Below, in pieces: positions 47,085 through 59,975 of a stretch of DNA of 64,000 nt. The stretch comes from Enoplolaimus lenunculus (Eukaryota > Nematoda > Enoplea > Enoplida > Thoracostomopsidae): positions 16,144 through 80,143 of the forward strand of contig JASANG010003281.1 in NCBI GenBank assembly GCA_030248215.1, written 5' to 3'. Each line of letters opens with the position of its first letter. Position 1 is the first letter of the stretch. The notes below the pieces were generated by a model, which saw only the letters and a program-made list of their open reading frames with translations, made no database searches and was not told the origin of the DNA. Position numbers and translations under genes: made by a program.

Positions 47085-47700
47085 GCAGGGTTCACGCTCA
47101 AATTGGGGCAGCCTGGAACACGTTTTGTCGCTATGACTATATATAGCTGGTAACATTTTGTCTGCCCGTTTATCGCTATCAGATTCAAAAAAATTTGAAT
47201 TGTCTGCTATCCTGATGTGACATCTACTGTTTGTACAGCAATATCATGTGATATTCCAAATATTGTGTTCGAGTATCATTTCTATGTTTGAAAATGTCTG
47301 CAAAGTTGTGCTAAACTAGCTTGATTGTCCTGTAGAACGTCATGTGATACTAAAATTTGAAATATTTGTGTTTTAGGAATATATTTTGGGAAAAATTCAG
47401 CGAGAAACGAAAACGTAGAAGCTAATTCAACTTTCGAAATCATTTAATGCTGCATATATCTGACTTTTTACTGTTTATTAGCGCGCACAAATTCCATTGT
47501 CCTGCATAATATCATATGATATTCGCAAAAATGTCACGCAGTATCATATGACAAATGGCTATTTGTATACGATGATCGCTTGAAATCAGTGATTTGTATT
47601 AAGTCAATGTCATGTGACACTTTTATTTTGTCTACAAAACCGCTATTAGGATCACAAAATTTTACGTTGACGTCGAATCCTCGCTTGTTAGCATACAGTG
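47085..47700. mobile_element. ATATCATATGATAT-family element, nearly full length
   Basis: Starts near gcagggttcacgctc with the family block ttggggcagcctggaacacg. It contains several atcatatgatat/atcatgtgatat palindromes and ends near the block gtcgaatcctcgc. It serves as the reference copy for the fragments at 43022 and 45780. Confidence 0.65.
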
Positions 47701-48469
47701 GACTACAAAATTTTATTACATTCGTATATAGCTGCAAATGATTGCTATTTAGGAACTCAAACTCTCCTTCGAAATTTTTGCAGACCGTACTTCCCAAAAT
47801 CCTTGCTACGCTGTGAGACTCAAAAAACCGACACCCAGAACTGCCAAATACCGAGACGGCAGTCCCAAACTTTTTTAATATTGTTTATCATTACAGTGGT
47901 CCCGATTGTCTATCGGGCTTTGTTGCTCGTTTAACCGCCGACTATATTGGCGCATTTGCGGACATAAACAAATCTACGACCTGACCCTACAGCAAACCTC
48001 CACCAATAAGCTAATTTCAGGGCCCTTCGGAACGCTGTACAAAAGTCAGCCATCAATGTTCAATAGATGAGTTTTCAATCATTGACACCAGGCCAAAAAT
48101 CGACCCATTTTTTCAATTCTGACGGTGCACACACCAGAATCCACCATAATCCGCAAACTTGAACCTAAATTACACATTTCAAGTATATATTTAGATTTAA
48201 AATTTTTGCTCAAAACTGGCAACTTATTAAAAATATGGCAATTTTTGTTTCATGTAATTATACATATGAATAACCTCGATCGGTAATAAATATTTACCAC
48301 GTTTGTGCAGCCATCCCTCGTTCACTATCTTCGCTCCATCTGTGGGTCTTCATGCCGCTGGATTAGTGCTCATAACATTCGTATTTTCGTAATAATCCAA
48401 TGCATTTCTATTGATGGCGAACAAAACCTCACTAGTTTTTTAACTCATCTGTGATAATTTGGGTAGGCT

Positions 48470-49015
48470 AGGATACGACTTTATTAGTTCTGGAGTGATC
48501 AGCGGTTGAAAATGAGGGTTTCCAGGAGGTGCCGAACTCGGTCGACATACTATCAGACCAGCGCATTAGCTAGCGAGCCAGGCTGTCAGTGCAGGTAGGA
48601 ACCGGGACATCAGACCTTTTTACTAAGCAGCTGGAAAAGCGGGCCTTCGAAACGGAAATCGAACTCTCAGGCTACGGATCTTTAAGCGAATATTCTACCA
48701 CTGCGCCACGCAGACCGTCTCTCCAATTGCATTTTTCGTTTTTTTCGTCGACTATATGTCGATCGTATGCTGCCAGCTAGCATATACATACAGTGCACTG
48801 CACTATATTGCATGTGCACATAATAGGCAAGCATGTCTCACATGTTTTAACAAGCCGCCTCACAATCAACTGCTGAGTTTTGTGATAAGTTGGGTGCTAG
48901 GGTACGACGGTTTTTAGTTCTGAGTTAGCAGCTGAAAATTAGGCACGTTCCCAGGAGGTTTCGAACTCGGTCGACAGATTACCAGTCCAGCGCGCTAGCC
49001 ACTGAGCCACACAAT
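48470..49015 (-). repeat. Cluster of three tRNA-derived SINE copies
   Basis: Three minus-strand tRNA-like cores lie in a row. One at about 48520-48587 and one at about 48950-49015 share gtggctcagtggctagcgcg-type box A and gagttcgaaacct-type box B. Between them is a family 1 copy (about 48590-48850, box A tggcgcagtggtagaa). They mix two SINE families inserted next to each other. Confidence 0.7.
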
Positions 49016-49439
49016 CTCACAATCAACTGCTAGTTTTTCTGTTTTTATGCCTTACAAGAACCTCAACATATATACACATGCATCTTGGTTCTTCAATGTT
49101 TTTACTGTTGCTGCACAATACATGTGCAGCAGTGATGTTTACCGATGTGCCGCCATCTGCATGAAGTTATATTACCTGTTTCAATGCATCCGCATGTCAC
49201 CAGTTGTTCTGTTTTTATGCCTTATATATAACAACCTCAACATTATACACACGTATCTTGGTTCTTCTGTTTTTACTGCTGCTGCATATGAAGGAACTAC
49301 ATATGCAGCAGTGATTTAGAGAAGTACATCATCAGCATGAGATTAATACTTGTCTCCATGCATCCCCATGTCACATTATCAACTGAGCTATCGCAGCACT
49401 GCTTCTACTTGTGCTAGCTATTATATGGGTTGTTTATTA

Positions 49440-50398
49440 TGGGTCATCCACGTAATACTGTCTACGCTACTGTAAAAAATTGTCCACACCCCTGGTTTCA
49501 AGGGCTGGACAAAACGACATTGTTCTTACAATGTTAAGACTTTACACAAGGTGTACCTAGCTAGTTCGTTTTGGCAGTAGTCCCTTCGAAGGGACTAACG
49601 ACAAATTAGACACTGTCTGGACACAGTGTCTGACATCGGGACGTCCGAAAAAGAGCTTGTTGACAGTCCATAGCCCGTAACTAGGGCTTGTTTTAAAAAC
49701 GTTGCAGTGTTCTAAAAATTTTACTTTCTTAAAAATTAACTGCAACCAGTAATTTTTAAAAGAGGGGGCAGGAAGGTTTTTGCCGGTAAAAGATAACTTG
49801 TAAGAGAACGACCCGCCCCATTCAAGCAGAGCAGGTTAGAATATAATAACTCTGGTATACCAGAAAGTTAAACCCCGGTGTCCCTGTCGAAATTTTGTCG
49901 TGACCGGTGAGGGGGGGGGCGGCGGCTGGGGTGTAGGTATATAGCTCTGGAACCCTACACTGTTGTCCCCCAGGGGAGGACGGGCGAGTGGGAACCCTTT
50001 AACGTCGCACACCAAGCCCAACGGTAGTTGCACCCTTCTTTCGCCCGTGGTTGCGGCATACTCAATATTAAGCTCTACAATAGTCCCTTCAGACAGACTC
50101 TGTAAAACAGAGTCCCTTGAAACAGACTCTTTAGATGACTAAACAGAGTCTGTTCTGACAGACTCGGGACAAAACAGTTGTCCTTCATATGACGCATTGA
50201 CAGTGTAGCATGGGTATGGACGGCAATGTGACAAAGTATAGGCTGTTTGGAGAGTATGCGAGTTGTCCGGAAGGTCTATACAGGATATGGGTGACATTTG
50301 GACATGTCATTTAGTAAACACTACAACTACAAAGTGAGGGGCTCGTAAGTGGGGACAATTTTTTACAGTAGCGTAGACAGTATAACGTGGATGACCCA
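49440..50398. mobile_element. TTA-flanked MITE with about 45-bp terminal inverted repeats
   Basis: The left end TGGGTCATCCACGTAATACT and the right end (complement of tgggtcatccacgttatact) match over about 45 bp with one or two differences. Both reach ctacgctactgtaaaaaatt. It is flanked by tta on each side (49437-49439, 50399-50401), as in PIF/Harbinger elements. The interior holds the palindromes agtcccttcgaagggact and cagagtctgttctgacagac. No transposase was seen. Confidence 0.85.
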
Positions 50399-52969
50399 TT
50401 ACTGTACTACGCTGTGTACTGCGTAGCTACTTTGCAATGTGTATTCCGTGTTGATTTTTGTGTGTGCTATGTATTGGTCGGGTGGGGCCCCAGTGTGCAC
50501 TCTGTGCCACACTGGTGTCCAGCCTCGGCATCCCCTAACCAATAGCTATGTCATTACCCTTGGTTTGCAAATACCACCGTTTCAGTCCCGGTCCGAGTAT
50601 CGTGATTTATAAATAACCGGTATCGTTTTAGTCTTTCCATATCACTTGTTCACAGGGTGTGACGGGATATCCGGCTCCTGTTTACTATCCGGCAAAAACC
50701 CGGTTCCGGTTCCTGTGTCCGGTATAAACCTACCGGATACCGGATTTCGGTGATGATTTCGTAAATGTCAAATTATTGCAAATTATGTTGTGAGATGTTA
50801 TGTTTTCAGTCCCATTACATGTCAGTATACAGTATTGGGTTAAAGCAGTATTTTTGCATATGGTTAAGGCAGCGATTCTGATTTTACTATCGAAACAAAC
50901 GAATAATTTGCAGCTTCACACATTTCAAGTATTAGGGAACTCTCCTTATATAAACGCAATATTTCGTTTACTAAAGATAAAGAAACATTTACTGACGCAT
51001 TAACGTGCTAAAAATTGTTTATTTTAAAAAACACTATCCTGTTAACATCGGGTTCCGGTTCCGGTAAAAATCACTATCCGGATCCGGTTCCGGGATTCGG
51101 TTTTTTGCGATCCGGTCGTATCCTGCTTGTTCATTTGTCAAAAATTGTGCTTTAATATTCCTGCCTAATTCTCTTAAAACTTATTGTGTTTTCTGCCGAT
51201 TTCACTTATGTCATTTGCGTGTATTTTTACATATATTTCATATTATGTTTTTAGGTACTAAAACCCCTCTAACTTTTATGCGCTCAGTTCAATGCGCTTC
51301 CCCATTTCTGCACTTTCCCTTTTGACCCTTTTGTGCCAGTTTCTACATGTCATGTTTCGTGTGAAATGTTTATTTTCATGTTTTCAGACCTCTCCTTTCC
51401 CGTTTCCTACTAATTTTCAGTTGCTCATTCAATTTCGCACCTCTATTTCTGCCAATTCTGCCCCGTTTGTGTCTATTTTGCCATATTTCTTTTTATGTCA
51501 TGATGGTGAGGATTCTAGAACATTCCGGGTATTCTTATGGTAGCTTTAGCTGGTGTATTGTGCGAGTCTAACTTAGTTTTACTGGTAAGAGATAACATTA
51601 CTTTCGGACGCATTAAAAACATAATTTCTCGCATTGACGGAGCATTCAAAAGTATTAAATCGGAATCGGCATATAATTAATCGAAATAGCAATTTTTAGG
51701 CCTGGGAAACAAGTATTTATTTTTTTTGTATTTATAATGTATTCTTGTATTTGCGCGCGGACGTAGTTTGACTAGCCGTCCCTTAAGTAGTGTCTGACAA
51801 AATCTGCTTATTTTTCGCGTATGTATTGCATTTTCCCGGGACTTATAACTGTCGTAAAGCTTTTTGGCCGCATGGCCATCGTTCAAATGTTATAATTACC
51901 AAAAATAGGGGCAATCTACAATTTATTGTAAACGGGACTAACGGGCTTGTATTTATTATTTTGCGTTGCACATTTGTTAGTTGCTAGTAAAACGGATAAA
52001 TAGTGTCATAAACGCATACGAGCCGTAGAAGTGTGTAAAATTGTGTTAAAACTGTTCCATGGGTATTCTTCATTCCCCGACTAGGCGTTGCAAAACAATA
52101 AATATGTACAACTCAGAAGTTCACTCATATACCAGCTATGTAGTTAACCAGTAGAAACAGTAATATTTCTGCGATTGCGAACACCTTTACATAGAGCTAC
52201 GTTGGTTGGTGTGGTATGTATTAAATACAATAACAATGTAAAATAAACAGAGAACGAAAAACCATTCAACGGGTATGATAAACACGTTCAGCAGTTACAC
52301 TGAAATTTTCTATTAATTTAACAACCTATCACGTCTGATGCTGTGCTTAGGCTAATATTTACAAGGTCCATTATTTGCCCGGTTATTAATTGTTTATGAT
52401 TTCATACAGCCTCTTGGCACATGTATTACATAAATAATCCTGACAGAGTGGTGCGCACACCACCTAGTTCCTCTGAATTTGCTAGTGGTTACAGTGCTGT
52501 TTTCTAAATTGATCAACTTCTTAAAGGCTAGAACCAAACGGCCGATAAAACATCTTAAGTATTATCTTTGTAGTTTACCATGCTAACTACTTAGCTAGTG
52601 CGTTAATAATGACTACTGAGCTTACGTTTCGTGTATTGAGTAGTTGGAGAACAATGTAGGCTTGCCCCTTGTGCACTCTAAATGCGATTTTTGATGGGCT
52701 TATAGTTGATAGTCTATTTGCTAGACGGATTTGTAGCACTAAAATGCAAAAGATCTAAAGCGGTTCACAACCGCTGTTCACAAATTACTTCTGTTACGAA
52801 AACTTGTCTATATTTACATGAGAAGTAACATAAATATCAACAGAAAACCTTAAAATGCTAAGAGCAACTTTATTAGTCGTAATCTAAATTGATTACCAAT
52901 TGCATTTGCTTTTAAGCAATGGTTATTTAATACATATAAAGCAGAACTATGGGTTCTTGTTATGAAATA
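50399..52969. other. Intergenic region upstream of TIP-1
   Basis: It contains the hAT-type MITE at 50653-51125. I see no conserved exon in the remainder; frames at 51292-51543 and 51677-51987 match nothing I know. Confidence 0.4.
50653..51125. mobile_element. hAT-type MITE with CCGGTTCCGG motifs, perfect 8-bp duplication
   Basis: The left end is CAGGGTGTGACGGGATATCC and the right end the complement of CAGGATACGACCGGATC. It is flanked by cttgttca on both sides (50645-50652, 51126-51133). Both subterminal regions are runs of ccggttccgg. It is 473 bp and non-coding. Confidence 0.92.
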
Positions 52970-53217
52970 GGCTGGGTTTCTGAAACCCTACTCAGGTACG
53001 ACTTTAGTACTTAAGTACGTGCTAAGTAATTACTTAACCATTTTGTCGTTTTTAAAAGCTTACTTAAGTTAAGTAAATACTTAAGTCAGTGACTAAATTT
53101 GATGTATTATAGATTAACAGCTCAGGCATACTAACATTGGTCTAACTGAAATTGTAGAGTCATGGTGACTTAAGTATAACTTAATAAATACTTAAGTAAG
53201 ATTTCAGAAACCTGGCC
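52970..53217. mobile_element. Inverted-repeat element with ACTTAAGT motifs, just upstream of TIP-1
   Basis: The left end ggctgggtttctgaaaccct pairs with the right end (complement of ggccaggtttctgaaatctt). Between them, acttaagt and its parts recur about ten times. It ends about 120 bp before the TIP-1 start codon, so it may lie in the promoter or 5' UTR. Confidence 0.8.
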
Positions 53218-53339
53218 AATATTTACCAAACAGTGAATATGTGTCGATATGTGATTGAATGAAAAATATATACAGGAATTCATGGAAAGGAATAGCAATA
53301 TATAATTGAAAACTAATATTTATTTATTTTCACGTCTTC

Positions 53340-56300
53340 ATGGCTGAAGCAGGAGTTCCCATTGAGTGTTTAACTGTAAGCTATTTTTAGTTCATCAGGG
53401 AGGGACCGGATATTAATTCACCGGAACCGCAACGGAATATTGAATTTTGTACCTGAATCAGAGCCGGATATAACATGCAAATACGAGCACTGTGATTGTT
53501 GATGTCTCATCATAATTTGTTTCATTAATATCTTTTGGAATTAAAGATAAATGGATAATCAATTTTCGCTCTAGCTATGTTAAACAAAATTAAAGTTACC
53601 TTTTGAAACTTTAGATACCTATCGAACTTCAAAAAACAAAACATGTAGCCTCTGACGGCACCGAAGTATATAAATGTGGTTTGCGAATTGGTGGTGGTAT
53701 TGACCAAGATAACAAGAAGTCGCCATACTCATACCCTGATACCGTAAGTTTCATTGCATGACTATAGTTGTGTACTGGGAATGGACTTCACCAAAGTATA
53801 TACTCATGACAAGAGTATGCGACCTGAAAATAACCATGGCAGTAATTGTAGCGTCGCGCGTTGCTCTCACATCGTCCTCTGGGCATTCGCTGGACCTCCA
53901 CCGAGTGAGGGGGCTTCTACCGGGCCCTCCCGTCCGATTAGTTGCTTTAGCTTTTTGTTAGTTATGCCCATAAATAAGCACATAGTGAATACAATCATAT
54001 AAATAACAAACACAGATCGAATATATAATAAAACATATGATCGAGAGGGAGAGGTCAGGTTTAATTCATACTGAGGATGTTTTTTCAAAAATGTAAGAAA
54101 CGTCAAAATAACCGGAAGGAGAAATATTCAGTTGGAGCGGGAGGGGGCTTAACCGGGGTAAAATCTTAAGTGGGGGCCCCAGTAGCGCGCTCTCTGGTCC
54201 TTATATATTGGTCGGTCGCGATTAGGTACACAAGACTCGAAAACCGAAGACTGGCTAATTGCGTCAAGGTTTCCAATTTCGTGGTTTCACCTTCCCCATA
54301 AATGATGTGGTCTAAGTAATATTGCAACGTTTGCTGCGAACTTTTTTCTACACAGAATGTATGTACCCAGTTGCACATTCTTGCATAAATGAGCATGCAA
54401 AATCCACAAAGTTCAGATTGGATAAACATTTTGTCGTTTTACCACATTGACTAAAGGGACAAGTGTGAAAAAACCCTGGTTTAAGGAAGAAGTTTTGAGA
54501 TTACGAGAAAGTCATTAATTATTACATAATTTCTATCAATTTTTTGAAGGATTATATACATATTTTCTACGAATAATTCAGATAGATTCATTCACATGTC
54601 TAGTACTGATCCATTTTCTCAGAAGTTGCAGTTGTCCCGCTATTTTTCAGTGTATCTATGTCACTCATGTTGATCCGGGTGGGCCGGCTGAGCTTGCTGG
54701 AATACAACAGCATGACAAAATACTTCAAGTTAGTTTTGCTTTATTTAAGTTTATCGTTATCGTGACTAATCGAACTTTTGTGCCCAATTATAAGTCCTAA
54801 ATACATACGACGGGAAATCGAGTGCTTTGGTATTCAGGCAAACATTTTGTCTCCGGTTTTGGCCAAACTATAATGTAATCAAAAATATTGTTTTGACCGG
54901 TGTTGGGATTACCGTATGTGCAGTTTTAAATATGCACTCTTGCTCCCACCCTAACACTATTGTCTCTGTTAGCCCACCTTAAAGCATGTCATAGCAATCT
55001 TTCTGTTTATACACTTATTTCTAGAATACGTAAAATTGATGTACACTTAGCAGTAGCTTATGTATATTGTAAATTTTATGTTGATTACCCCAACTACGGG
55101 AGTAACGGGGCGTCTTCAGGGTGCAACGAGAATTACAATTCACCGGAACCGTAACCGCAATTTGAAAAAATTACCGGAACAGGAAAATGAAAAATATATA
55201 TATGCCACCGAAAATACCACGGAAAATACATTTTATTTTTTTCCAATATTATTGGTGAAATAACGCTCGTTGGAGATAGGTAGTCACTTTATATGTTGTA
55301 TATATTTTTGATTTTCATAATCCACGGAAGCGAAATCTACCTTTGCTTGTTATTTTCGTTCATTGTCAAGGTTTATATATATTATAGTAATGAAATTATT
55401 TAATCTTTATCGTCATTTTTAGTAAGATATCTTAATTTCCACCGACCAAAATTTAATATCGTAATTCTGAATTCCGGTAAAAATTACAGGAACCGGAACT
55501 AGTGAAATTATGAAATTTCATAATTACGCAATAATTACGGTCTCTCGGTTTTTTGAGTCTCGGTAAATTTCAAACCGAGACCAACGGAGAAAGACGTGTT
55601 GCCGTTTTTTTCTGCTCAACGTTTACAATAAACAGACGTCAGTTGTATTTGTTGATTTTCGACTATAAATTTTTTGCTGTTTTCATACGAGATACACGTT
55701 ATAACCAGGGCAGGCGGCACGGTTTGTCCCATGCTAATTCGACGTCAACATTAAAATTCGGCCTCTTATATCTGGTTAACAGACAAAAGTCGAATATCAT
55801 ATGACATTAGCTTACAAACCACCGCTCTCAAATGTTCAACATATACAAGAGTCGGTATGTCACGTGATACTGTGGGACATTTATGCCAATATCATATGAT
55901 ATTCCAAATTTTCAACGAATATCATATGATATTCTGAGGAACAGTGTAATCTTTGGGTGCTGATAAATGAATGGAAAGTCGGACGACAGGGGCACAAATA
56001 TGCTTTAAATACCAAATGCACGACTGCAAATCGTTTCCGACACAAAATTGCTTAAAACCGCAGCTCCTCAATTCACAAATTCAAATTTCAAATTCTAGTA
56101 TCATATTATATTCAGCAGGACAATTTGGATATGTTACCTGAAGTATGCGGTCATTTGTAAACATATCATTTGATATTCGCCGACAATACCTCGAATATCA
56201 TACGATATTGAAGAACAAAAGGCGACCCACACATGATAATAGCAGACAAATACGAATTTTTGAATACGATATGGGGTCTATAAGTAGACAAAATGTTACC

Positions 56301-57437
56301 CTATAGTACAATAGGGACAAAACGTGTCCAAACTGCCCCGGTTATAATGTGAACCCCTCATTAGTAATATTGTTATTAGCAAGTTTTGTGGTTATTTTTG
56401 TGATTAGAATTATAAATTCGGAGCAGATGCAACATTTTATTATGCTAGGCTAGAATAACGCAGAAGTACGAAAAACATTCAAAACTTTTGTCAGAAAAAT
56501 TTTATTTATGCTCGGTAACGGTCAAAAATTGACCGAGACCGAGTCCAAACAATCTCGGTCTCGATTTTCTGGTCTCAGGTCTCGGTTTTTGACCGAGACC
56601 GCAAATCCCTGATCCTTGGCCTAAGTTGTACTCAATTTTACAATTGCCTCCATTCACTTATAAAGTGAAATTGAATTGATGAAAACGTTGCAGTATAATC
56701 AAATATTATTTCATATCACGCTATATTTTGCACACAGCACACACAGACACGGTGTGTGTCTGAGATCATGTTAACCTCACCTTAACAAGCGTAAAAAACT
56801 TTTGTGTGGCGTTATGGTTGGGCTACAATTTTAAATAAAATTGTACATGCGCCAACCCCAACACCAGTACAAATCGGTGACAGTCACTCTAAAACAATAT
56901 TGCGAACGGCGCATAAAACGAAATTGCGTTAGCAGAATGTCGCTGCAAACAGATATGAGCAAATCCTTACGTAAATTTTCACTTTTGGGCTGTAAACAAA
57001 ACAAATGCGTGTATATTATTATTAATTGGAATGGGTGCTTGTTACTATGTTAAATTTCGATCCAACACTGCCATTTTGGTTAAACTGCCGCTGTGATGTA
57101 TATGTAATAAAATTTTAAAACCAAAGAATGTTAGACATTGTGCTAAGCAAGGATTTATGTTGCGGTTAGTTTTGATATTTTTCAGAATTTTGTCCAAAGC
57201 GTAACCAAAATACGTAGCTTATAAATAACTCTACAAACGGCTGTTAATACGTTTAACCTTCTGCTTGTGCTGGATGAAAACATTCGAATATAGTACGTCG
57301 CCACGTGTATGTTTTAGGTAAATGGTGTTGACTTCACAATGCTAACACACGACAAAGCGATTCACTATATTAAGAAGAACAATAAATTGTTATTGCTTGT
57401 ATCAAGAGATGGTTTATTGGGTATAAATCAGCGTTAA
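53340..57437 (+). CDS. TAX1BP3: TIP-1/TAX1BP3-family single PDZ-domain protein (four exons)
   Basis: Exons are 53340-53375, 53615-53743, 54651-54728 and 57318-57437. All introns are phase 0 with GT/AG borders, giving 120 residues (the human protein has 124). The chain starts MAEAGVPIECLT|IPIELQKTKH. The PDZ domain has GLRIGGGIDQD as carboxylate-binding loop, a CIYVTHVDPGGPAELAGIQQHDKILQ segment and VNGVDFTMLTHDKAIHYIKK as the final strand and helix, ending LLLLVSRDGLLGINQR. In the TIP-1 family the PDZ domain makes up nearly the whole protein. It competes with multi-PDZ scaffolds for C-terminal ligands such as beta-catenin, rhotekin and Kir2 channels. The GGGIDQD and KILQVNG signatures and the size set it apart from other PDZ proteins. 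The exons are too small to stand out individually. The first exon is the least certain. Confidence 0.93.
55500..56615. mobile_element. CGGTCTCGG-type hAT MITE copy broken by an ATATCATATGATAT element, in TIP-1 intron 3
   Basis: Segments gtgaaattatgaaatttcat and ccgagacc runs at about 55500-55590, and ggtctcggtttttgaccgag at about 56575-56605, match the element at 14134-14494. The right end gcaaatccctg resembles that terminus. Bases about 55698-56363 are an inserted ATATCATATGATAT-family element ending gtgaacccctcatta. Another cagggtgcaac terminus with accggaacc motifs lies at about 55117. The whole sits between TIP-1 exons 3 and 4. Confidence 0.6.
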
Positions 57438-59038
57438 TTTTTATTACAAATAGCAAACACTATATTTATTTTGCAAATAATACGTACAGTGATTCTACGC
57501 ATTTATTTCACTTGCCTTTAGTCTATGCATTTTATTTCAACAGTGCGTTTTGATCTACAGTTTATTAACATTTTCCGTATCCGTATTATTTACTACTGAC
57601 AGTGAGAGTTTATGGCTGATTTTTAGTTCTTCAGTTTTAACTATACGACAACATTGTTTGTAGCCCAGTTGCTGAAATGTAATTAGCCCATCACAATTGT
57701 CTAGGTTCAATTTGTTATCTTTAGTGCCCCTATGCTACTCTAATGTTGCTTTGATAATTTGATTTTAATACGAAATGTGCACAAAATGATAGTGTTTACC
57801 ATGTAATGTAAATTGGTTATTCGCTCTTTAAGTCTTTCCGATGTTATGGGTTTGTATACATTGTATTTTTCATTCGCAGCATTTAACTAAACTGTTAAAC
57901 GTTGGTGCCTTACATGTTCATTGTTTACTTGATTCCATCTGTCAGGTTCACTTAAATTGATCGTCGTTGATATGTTTGTTGTTCTGGGCAGCTTTGGAAG
58001 AAATCAGCTTTTGTAATGTTGAAAATATAAGCATCTTGTTGCAAACACCGAACGCGAACGGTGAAAATGACAAATTTTCATACCGAAATTTGTTTTTACA
58101 ACATAAATTTATAACATCAAAGACATGTATCGCTTTCAAATAATACTGATTTTAAGAGTCGTTAGAAAACTTGTTCCGATCTCAATTTATTTATCACGTG
58201 CTTCTACAACATTTATTTTGTATTTTAAATTATTTCATTCCTTTTACTGTGATGGACATTGTGTTAAGTATCACCTATGTGTGTATTGTGTATAATTATC
58301 ATTTTAACGAAGTGTCAGGCTCGCTGATAGCTTGTGAACAACGTCGCAGAAAATATCTGTTACTACAGTCTTAATAGCTTATTAATGAAACTGAATTAAC
58401 AAATTTTCAGCGCCAAAATTTTCAATGTTTAAATGATTACGAGTAGTTTGCCACAAAACCGTAAACATCCTGTTTTTGCGTCTTTGAATGCAAAAACAGG
58501 AACAAGAATTGAATTTTGCAGGAATTCCGGCCGGAACAGGAGATATAACCGACAAAACTATAACAAAACTAGTTGCTTGAGAACTAGGACTACCCTGAAT
58601 TTGTAATCTATAAACTGCATGTTGTTGTGAATTCTCCTGTACGAAATGAGTCTATAAATTTCGACAAAGATCAAATGACTGAACTTTTATACATTTGAAA
58701 AGCGTTTTGTGTTACAGAAAAACCACTCTGCCGCAAATTGGACTACTCTCCTTATCGAGGTTTTAATGATGGTTGGCCTAAAACATTGGCCCATACTTGA
58801 AGACTTGTAGGCTTAGGCTCATGTCTAGGCTTAGTTGGCAGGCCTTTGTAGTTAACGTAACGAAAACGTTGGTCAACATATTCCCAAGCCTAATTTTAAG
58901 TGTTCAAAAAAGTGTAAGCCAAAGAACAAAGTCTGGAATCCAAGCGTACCCGTCTGAAGTCCCAGCAAAAGACGGGACATCACAAAAAGGTGCATGGTCC
59001 GGAACATTTGTCATTGTAAATATTGCGATGGCATTGTA
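57438..59038. other. Downstream of TIP-1, no recognised gene
   Basis: The 3' UTR of TIP-1 should begin here. No further conserved exon was seen. A gcttaggctcatgtctaggc run lies near 58810-58840. Confidence 0.4.
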
Positions 59039-59975
59039 CTGTAGTGGCCCAAATAAGTGGGGAAATAATAAAACTTTTGGGTCCCTATATTGAGTCTGGA
59101 TCGATAGGAGTCTATTTCCCTACTTGGCATGTGTAACTGGATATAGTCTAAAATGACTAATTAGCACATAAACGTTACACACTTACCCTTATTAAATTGC
59201 GTAATTGCTTCGTGGTCCAAATTGAATTCAGTAAAGATACACAATTTGATTCATTTGTGAAAGTATATATGTGTATTCTTTCATAGCACTGTAGTATTGA
59301 GCATATTCCTAAAGTAATGAACACTAATTTTAGACCATAGAAAATGGCTGGCATAAAGTTGAAGGTGTAAGGTCCAAATAATTGGAGCTAGACTGAAAAA
59401 TATTTAACGGTCCAGAACTGAATAGCGGAGCTACCATTTGGCAGGGTGTAACTGGATATCCGTTTCCGGTAAAATCGGTGTCTGTTTCCGTTATAGAAAT
59501 AACGGAAATTCTGTTATTTTTACTTTCAAAATGAGTTATAAATCACGTATCTGGCAATTTTTTGTTACAAATATTTTGCAATTAAGATTACCGAGTTCAT
59601 CCGAAATCTTAAAAATTTCGGCCCACGTAAAGATCAGGAGCGAAAAGTTTTTCTATGGGAGTGGAAAAAGATAAGCTCAAGCTTTAGACTAATTTTTTGC
59701 TTGGCTTAGGCTTAGGTATATGCTTATAATACGTTTCCGCCCCTGTTATTTACATTGGCCAAAACTTCGATGCATCCGCCGCTTTTTCTGTACAATTTTT
59801 GGAAGATCGGTGAATATATATGCACACCTCAATTATGTTGGCAGAAAAATAAAACACTTAAAATTTTTATACTTTAATATCCTTTCTCCGTTTCCGTTAT
59901 TTTTACTATCCGTTTACACCTGCCACTTGGAGAGGTGAACAAATGTTAGTCCACCGTTTATTCGGGTCATTACAG
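59039..59975. mobile_element. Divergent CTGTAGTGACCCG-family MITE carrying a nested hAT-type MITE
   Basis: The left end is TA-CTGTAGTGGCCCAAATAAG and the right end the complement of CTGTAATGACCCGAATAA followed by TA. It is older than the other copies by divergence. It is interrupted by the element at 59442-59932. Confidence 0.7.
59442..59932. mobile_element. hAT-type MITE with CCGTTTCCG motifs, nested
   Basis: The left end is CAGGGTGTAACTGGATATCC and the right end the complement of CAGGTGTAAACGGATAG. It is flanked by ccatttgg and ccacttgg, an 8-bp duplication with one difference. Subterminal motifs are of the type ccgtttccg. Confidence 0.8.
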
